DNA of 10,595 nucleotides from Bifidobacterium breve (GTDB lineage: Bacteria; Actinomycetota; Actinomycetes; UBA12327), in contig CALQPL010000014.1 of assembly GCA_943332445.1 (NCBI GenBank), positions 1-10,595 of the forward strand, written 5' to 3'. The position numbers were made by a program, and so were the translations under genes. This document shows positions 6,838-10,595 of the stretch, piece after piece (within the stretch, counting starts at the first letter, position 1; each line of letters starts with the position of its first letter). A model generated the notes under the pieces. It was given only the letters and a program-made list of their open reading frames with translations. It made no database searches and was not told where the DNA came from.

Positions 6838-6899
6838 CCCATCCGCCATTTACCTTTGACCGGCAAGGGATTGTGCGAAATCGGTGTTGTCCAACGTCG

Positions 6900-6928
6900 T
6901 TGACGCTTGCGCCAGCCCGACTTAGGGT
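6900..6928 (+). promoter_or_regulatory. Promoter of the solute-binding protein / MFS-LivF operon
   Basis: TTGACG (6900-6905) and TAGGGT (6923-6928) are separated by exactly 17 nt, a good match to the primary sigma factor consensus of actinobacteria. Transcription would begin near 6935, giving a leader of about 97 nt. This rules out translation from the in-frame ATG at 6804 and supports the ATG at 7032. Confidence 0.6.
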
Positions 6929-6954
6929 AAGAACCTCACATCAAGAAGCACCAG

Positions 6955-6980
6955 GAGCCGTCGTCCTAACGACAAGGCTC
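6955..6980 (+). promoter_or_regulatory. Hairpin in the 5' leader of the transport operon
   Basis: GAGCC-GTCGT at 6955-6964 pairs with ACGAC (6969-6973) and GGCTC (6976-6980), giving a 10-bp stem with a two-base AA bulge and a CCTA loop. It starts about 20 nt into the predicted transcript. No T-run follows, so it is not a simple terminator; mRNA stabilisation, a protein binding site or part of a larger leader structure are all possible. I do not recognise it as a known riboswitch. Confidence 0.5.
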
Positions 6981-7014
6981 GTTCCTGCGCTAGGCCACTT
7001 CCCTACTGCCCCAC

Positions 7015-7020
7015 AAAGGA
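7015..7020 (+). promoter_or_regulatory. Ribosome binding site for the lipoprotein start at 7032
   Basis: AAAGGA lies 11 nt before the ATG at 7032, a slightly long but acceptable distance. Together with the promoter at 6900-6928 and the lipoprotein signal it favours this start over any upstream in-frame codon. Confidence 0.55.
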
Positions 7021-7031
7021 CGCTCATCCCT

Positions 7032-8471
7032 ATGTCTTCGGCACCCACATTCGTGACTTCTCGCAGTAACTGGACTCGAACGATCACTTGGCTTGCCGCG
7101 CTCGCACTCATCGCCACCCTCTCGGCTGCATGTGGCTCGAAGTCCGATGCTCCCTCTGGGTCAGGAAGCTCGGGATCGGGATCGGCCGCAGGTGCAGATG
7201 ACGCGTCCCCTGGCATCACTGCGGACTCAATCAAAATCGGCTACATCGTCCCCGACTTGGGCAACCTCCAAGAATCCTTGGGCTTCAAGACAGCGAACTA
7301 CGGTGGCGCCGATGGAGTCATCAAGCAAATTCAAGCCTCCGTTAATGCGGTCAATGCCAACGGTGGCCTCAACGGTCGAAAGATCGTCCCCATCATTAAG
7401 AAGTACGGCGGCGGTAACGACAACCCCGAATACGCTGAATCGTTTTGCAACGCTTTCACCCAGGATGATCAAGTTTTCGCTGTTGTTCTCGAAGGACAAT
7501 TCCAAAACAACGCGCGCCCGTGCTACTTCTCACGCAAGACGATCATGTTGGATGAGTCCCTTTTCGCCCAAGATCAAAAGGAATTCGAGAAGTTTTCCCC
7601 TTACCTATGGTCGCCTAGCTGGCCTGAATATGGGGGCTACCTGCGTACAGAATTGAACGCGCTCAAGGACCAGGGGTGGTTCAACGGGTCCGCTGGAGTT
7701 GCTGTTGTTGGTGTCGACAACGAGATTGCTCGACGAAACATCACGGAGATCGTCCAGCCCTTCCTGACTGCCAACGGCATTACTAAGTCGGGAACCTTCT
7801 TTATCGATACTGCCAATATCGGAACCCTCGGCGCTGGTTCATCCGCCGCACTGACTGGAGCAGCTAACTCCGGCCTGGACCGCGTCATCGTCATCGGTGG
7901 TGCGCGGATTTTGCCCATCATGTTGTCTACTCAAGAAGCCACGTCGACGAAGGCAAAGTTTGCGATTTCCTCCTACGACAGTCCGCTGTTCTTACAGGAC
8001 AACCCGTCGACCATCGTCGACACCACACTGACCGGCATGATCGGCTTTGGTGTCTTGCCTGCTGGTGACATCCGCGAAGATCCAGCCATTCCGTTTCCAG
8101 ACCCTGCTACCCCCAATCAGGGGCTCTGCAAGCAAATCATCGATTCAGCGGGCGCTACCCCGCCCGACGGCGTGCGACCCAATTACAAGGAAGGCTTGCA
8201 GTACTGCGATGCCAACTTGTTCCTCAAGGCTGTTATCGACAAAGCCCCGAAGAACCTCACGGCTAACGCCTTCCGCGACGCGGCATGGCAGGTCGGAAAC
8301 GGATACAGTTCTGCTGTTACGTTCGGCGGTTCAATCGGTAAGGGGCAGTATGCGGCCACTAACACTGGTCGAGTACTTGCTTACGAATCAACGACCTGTC
8401 TAAACCCCGTATCCGGCAAGCCCGGGTGCTTCTTATACCGAGGTGGGAATGTCCCGTTCGCTACCAACTAG
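7032..8471 (+). CDS. ABC transporter solute-binding lipoprotein, type I fold (branched-chain amino acid / HAAT family)
   Basis: A 479-residue extracellular lipoprotein that captures a solute for the ABC transporter encoded downstream. Residues 13-33 are a lipoprotein signal (NWTRTITW, hydrophobic core, LSAAC) with the lipidated residue at Cys34; a Gly/Ser-rich linker runs to about 55. The binding fold begins at ITADSIKIGYIVPDLGN (62-78) and shows the LivK-type landmarks NAVNANGGLNGRKIVPI at 105-121, VFAVVLEG at 148-155 and a second lobe beginning near AGVAVVGVDNE at 221-231. Six further cysteines (139/164, 366/392, 456/466) fall in pairs and probably form disulfides. The family binds branched-chain amino acids, other amino acids, urea, amides or aromatic acids; the ligand here cannot be read from the sequence. 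The linkage to a LivF-type ATPase supports the assignment. An ATG at 6804 is in frame but lies before the promoter and would bury the lipoprotein signal. The last 23 nt overlap the next gene. Confidence 0.92.
   Translation: MSSAPTFVTSRSNWTRTITWLAALALIATLSAACGSKSDAPSGSGSSGSGSAAGADDASPGITADSIKIGYIVPDLGNLQESLGFKTANYGGADGVIKQIQASVNAVNANGGLNGRKIVPIIKKYGGGNDNPEYAESFCNAFTQDDQVFAVVLEGQFQNNARPCYFSRKTIMLDESLFAQDQKEFEKFSPYLWSPSWPEYGGYLRTELNALKDQGWFNGSAGVAVVGVDNEIARRNITEIVQPFLTANGITKSGTFFIDTANIGTLGAGSSAALTGAANSGLDRVIVIGGARILPIMLSTQEATSTKAKFAISSYDSPLFLQDNPSTIVDTTLTGMIGFGVLPAGDIREDPAIPFPDPATPNQGLCKQIIDSAGATPPDGVRPNYKEGLQYCDANLFLKAVIDKAPKNLTANAFRDAAWQVGNGYSSAVTFGGSIGKGQYAATNTGRVLAYESTTCLNPVSGKPGCFLYRGGNVPFATN
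8440..8447 (+). promoter_or_regulatory. Ribosome binding site for the MFS-LivF fusion gene
   Basis: GAGGTGGG, with GAGG 5 nt before the ATG at 8449, lies inside the last codons of the solute-binding protein gene. It supports the overlapping ATG as the true start. Confidence 0.6.
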
Positions 8472-10595
8472 CCCAACCGATGTCGGGGTAGAAGAAATCC
8501 CAACCCTGGAAGCATCGGTACGTGACGCGGCCCGGACCGCTGTAGGTATCAGCGGGGACATCACCATCCCGAAGTGGAAAGTTGCCGTTCCTAGCAGCGC
8601 TCGACGCCGGGTCCTTGGGCTGTCTCTCGTCAACGCTTCGGTTGCGCTCCCCTTGACGACCTTGCTTTTACTGTCCCCTGAAATCGCACGCGACAACAAC
8701 TGGACCACCACCACCGTGGGCGGAACTATCATCGCTGCGGCCATCTTGGCGGGACTTGTCGGTGCACCACTCAGCGACCGTGTTCCCTTCAATCGTCGTA
8801 CGGCAGCCTCAGTGATCTTCGCCGTGAACTCAGCGGTCTTTGCCCTCTTGATGAACCTCATCCCAGCGTTTGGCTGGTTCCTGTTGGTGGCGCTGGCTCG
8901 TGGCGTTTTGTTTGGACTGGGCGCCCCTATCTGGCGCACGCTGGCCTTCGACTCGACCGTGCCGGAAGCTCGTGCACGCGCGATAGCGCGCACGCACATG
9001 GGCACCCTGATCGGTAGCGCATTAGGTGGTGCCTGTGCCTGGATCGCAATTGCTGGCATCGACATTGGCGCAGGCCAAGCATTGCTGCTCTCAGGGATCT
9101 TGGCCGTCGTGTTGTCCTTGGGCTCATTGCTCCTGACTGAGACGAAAATTGGCGGAGCCGAACCGGATCGTCTTCGTCGCGCCATGGGGCAAGTGGATGA
9201 TCCCGTCGCCGGCTTGCGTCCTTCGTGGTCCGAATCCACGCTTCGCGTGCGATCAATCCCGACCGTGAAATTTGCACTCACTTCTTATGTTGCGATCGGC
9301 TGGTGTGCCGGGGCAGCGTTGATCGTTCCTGTCATTCGCCTTGCGCAAGCCCGCGAACTCAAAGAGGGCACCGCAGCGCTCGTCATCACTATCGCCAGCG
9401 CTGTTGCATTCCTTACGCTCTACCTCGTAGCGCGTGGTTTGGAAAAATCTGTCCGCCGCTCACCTGAAGCACTGGCAGCAGTCATCCCGCTTGGTCTGAT
9501 TATTGGGTTTGCCGGCCTATTACTGATCGGACTCGTACGGCCGGTCATCTCGCCGCAACTCGCCTTGGCAACGATCGGCGGATTCCTGGCATGGGTTGCT
9601 CTCGACATCACGATGCTCTCGGTTATCCAGCCCGAAGACCGACCCACGGCAGTGGGCATATCTCTGTTTTCAGCCATTGGCGGCTCACTCCTTGCACTTC
9701 TGGTGATCAGCGCCCTGAGTTCGCTCATCGGTGGCAGCGCTGCCTACGCAGTCGCCTTCGCTGTCGCAAGTTTGCCGATGATTTTGTTTTGGCGTCGGTC
9801 GAAGAAACTCATTCGTGCCGTCGGGCCTGATCTTGATGCCCGACTTGGAGTCGACGACGAGACCCAAGACTTTGATGAAGCCGTCGCTGAGTCCGGAGCA
9901 GTTCCCGTTCTTTCGGCCCGCAACATTGATTTCGCCTATGGATCCGTGCAAGTTCTCTTCGATGTATCCATGCGCATTAACGAAGGCGAGATGGTTGCGC
10001 TCCTTGGCCCTAACGGAGTCGGTAAGACCACCCTGCTTCGCGTACTTTCCGGTTTGGAATCCCCCCAAGCTGGAGTCATTCGCCTTGCCGGTGACAACGT
10101 CACGGACATTAACGCCAGCAAGCGCGTAGCCCTGGGGTTGTCCCAAATTGTCGGCGGCAACGCAGTATTCGGCTCGATGACGGTCTACGAAAACCTCATG
10201 ATGTACGGCTTTAGTTTGGGACGCGATCGAGCGAGCATTAAAGAAGGCATCGAAGAAGCTTTCCAAGTGTTTCCCAAGATTGCCGACCGTCGCAATCAGC
10301 TGGGCTCGACCCTCAGCGGTGGCGAGCAACAGATGCTTGGTCTGTCCAAGGCGCTCATCACCAAGCCGAAGATCTTGGTCGTCGATGAATTTTCACTCGG
10401 GCTAGCTCCCATCGTGGTTGGCGAGCTTTTGGAAATGGTGCGTCAACTCAACGCACGAGGCACCGCCATCTTGGTTGTTGAGCAATCCGTCAACGTTGCC
10501 CTGAATTTGGTAGACCGCTGTTACTTCATGGAAAAGGGCGAGATCGTCTATGAAGGAAACGCCAAGGATCTCCTCGCCCAGCCGGAACTCGTCCA
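8449..10595 (+). CDS. MFS-like membrane domain fused to a LivF-type ABC ATPase (partial at right edge)
   Basis: One uninterrupted frame of 715 visible codons. Residues 1-50 are a hydrophilic N-terminus. Residues 54-450 contain about twelve hydrophobic helices in two sets of six, separated by a charged loop at 230-272; the loop between helices 2 and 3 has GAPLSDRVPFNRR (105-117), matching MFS motif A. After an acidic linker (460-483), residues 486-715 are a LivF-like ATPase: VLSARNIDFAYGSVQVLFD, Walker A GPNGVGKT (520-527, Lys526), signature LSGGEQQ (622-628), Walker B ILVVDE (642-647) and VEQS at 677-680, where LivF proteins carry VEQN. The region aligned with the LivF PEGR segment reads VGGN (568-571), and the usual Pro after Walker B is Phe648. 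LivF-type proteins are about 235 residues, so the ATPase is nearly complete at the edge. The gene overlaps the solute-binding protein gene by 23 nt, so it belongs to the same operon and probably energises that uptake system; what the MFS part does is unknown. Confidence 0.92.
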   Translation, partial: MSRSLPTSPTDVGVEEIPTLEASVRDAARTAVGISGDITIPKWKVAVPSSARRRVLGLSLVNASVALPLTTLLLLSPEIARDNNWTTTTVGGTIIAAAILAGLVGAPLSDRVPFNRRTAASVIFAVNSAVFALLMNLIPAFGWFLLVALARGVLFGLGAPIWRTLAFDSTVPEARARAIARTHMGTLIGSALGGACAWIAIAGIDIGAGQALLLSGILAVVLSLGSLLLTETKIGGAEPDRLRRAMGQVDDPVAGLRPSWSESTLRVRSIPTVKFALTSYVAIGWCAGAALIVPVIRLAQARELKEGTAALVITIASAVAFLTLYLVARGLEKSVRRSPEALAAVIPLGLIIGFAGLLLIGLVRPVISPQLALATIGGFLAWVALDITMLSVIQPEDRPTAVGISLFSAIGGSLLALLVISALSSLIGGSAAYAVAFAVASLPMILFWRRSKKLIRAVGPDLDARLGVDDETQDFDEAVAESGAVPVLSARNIDFAYGSVQVLFDVSMRINEGEMVALLGPNGVGKTTLLRVLSGLESPQAGVIRLAGDNVTDINASKRVALGLSQIVGGNAVFGSMTVYENLMMYGFSLGRDRASIKEGIEEAFQVFPKIADRRNQLGSTLSGGEQQMLGLSKALITKPKILVVDEFSLGLAPIVVGELLEMVRQLNARGTAILVVEQSVNVALNLVDRCYFMEKGEIVYEGNAKDLLAQPELV

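Larger units (their letters stand above)
6664..7031. other. Divergent control region between the DUF916-like operon and the transport operon
   Basis: This 368-nt gap holds no convincing gene. It carries a minus-strand promoter candidate near 6808-6837, a plus-strand promoter at 6900-6928, a 10-bp hairpin in the plus-strand leader at 6955-6980, and a short CACCACAT direct repeat in the minus-strand leader. The -35 elements of the two promoters face away from each other with 62 nt between them, room for a shared regulator site; a small inverted repeat CAACG-T-CGTTG at 6892-6902 overlaps the plus -35. Confidence 0.7.

Noticed and set aside
6856..6884. Second possible plus-strand promoter starting with TTGACC at 6856
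   Set aside because: No TANNNT hexamer occurs at 16-18 nt spacing.
6804..7031. In-frame extension of the solute-binding protein to an ATG at 6804
   Set aside because: A good promoter (6900-6928) lies inside it, the added 76 residues are Arg-rich and unlike a signal, and the lipoprotein signal with Cys34 fits the ATG at 7032.
8433..9281. 282-codon open frame on the minus strand
   Set aside because: It is antisense to the MFS part of the fusion gene; its product is Ser/Arg/Pro-rich without any recognisable fold, while the plus frame has clear membrane helices.
9685..10329. 214-codon open frame on the minus strand
   Set aside because: It lies opposite the end of the MFS domain and the LivF-like ATPase, whose motifs are unmistakable on the plus strand.
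1..10595. Mobile elements, CRISPR arrays, tRNA or rRNA genes
   Set aside because: No transposase or integrase motifs, terminal inverted repeats, regularly spaced repeats or tRNA-like sequences were seen; coding genes fill nearly all of the window.

Overview
The window reads as chromosomal DNA of an actinobacterium. It is moderately GC-rich, uses several GTG starts, has very tight gene packing (4 nt, 1 nt and 23 nt overlaps), and encodes families typical of that phylum: a Sua5-type TsaC, a Gly/Ser-linked type I solute-binding lipoprotein, and neocarzinostatin-like and DUF6801-like domains. The lineage cannot be fixed from sequence alone. Nothing points to a phage, plasmid or insertion sequence, and I saw no rRNA, tRNA or CRISPR.

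Layout. (1) Positions 1-1019, minus strand: the tRNA t6A enzyme threonylcarbamoyl-AMP synthase, cut by the left edge. (2) 1144-3263, plus strand: two secreted proteins sharing a TAATG stop/start junction. The first is an unrecognised four-cysteine protein; the second has a WxL-like C-terminal surface domain. (3) 3301-4338, plus strand: a two-gene unit of an ABM-fold protein and an alpha/beta hydrolase with no gap between them. (4) 4343-6663, minus strand, convergent with the previous unit: a two-gene operon whose first gene is a DUF916/WxLIP-like membrane protein and whose second is a membrane-anchored protein with a neocarzinostatin-like extracellular domain and a long Pro/Ala-rich cytoplasmic tail. 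(5) 6664-7031: a divergent control region with two back-to-back TTGACG-type promoters and a 5' UTR hairpin. (6) 7032-10595, plus strand: a solute-binding lipoprotein that overlaps a large protein fusing a 12-helix MFS-like domain to a LivF-like ABC ATPase, cut by the right edge.

How the genes may work together. Regions 2 and 4 together look like an actinobacterial counterpart of the WxL/DUF916 cell-surface loci known from Firmicutes: a secreted WxL-type protein, its membrane-anchored DUF916 partner, and two extra envelope proteins. They are split into two facing transcription units with an apparently metabolic ABM/hydrolase pair between them. Region 6 is the start of a branched-chain-amino-acid-type (HAAT family) uptake operon in which the LivF ATPase is welded to an MFS-like membrane domain; the remaining permease and ATPase genes would be expected beyond the right edge. 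The surface-complex reading and the MFS-LivF fusion are the two points most worth following up.
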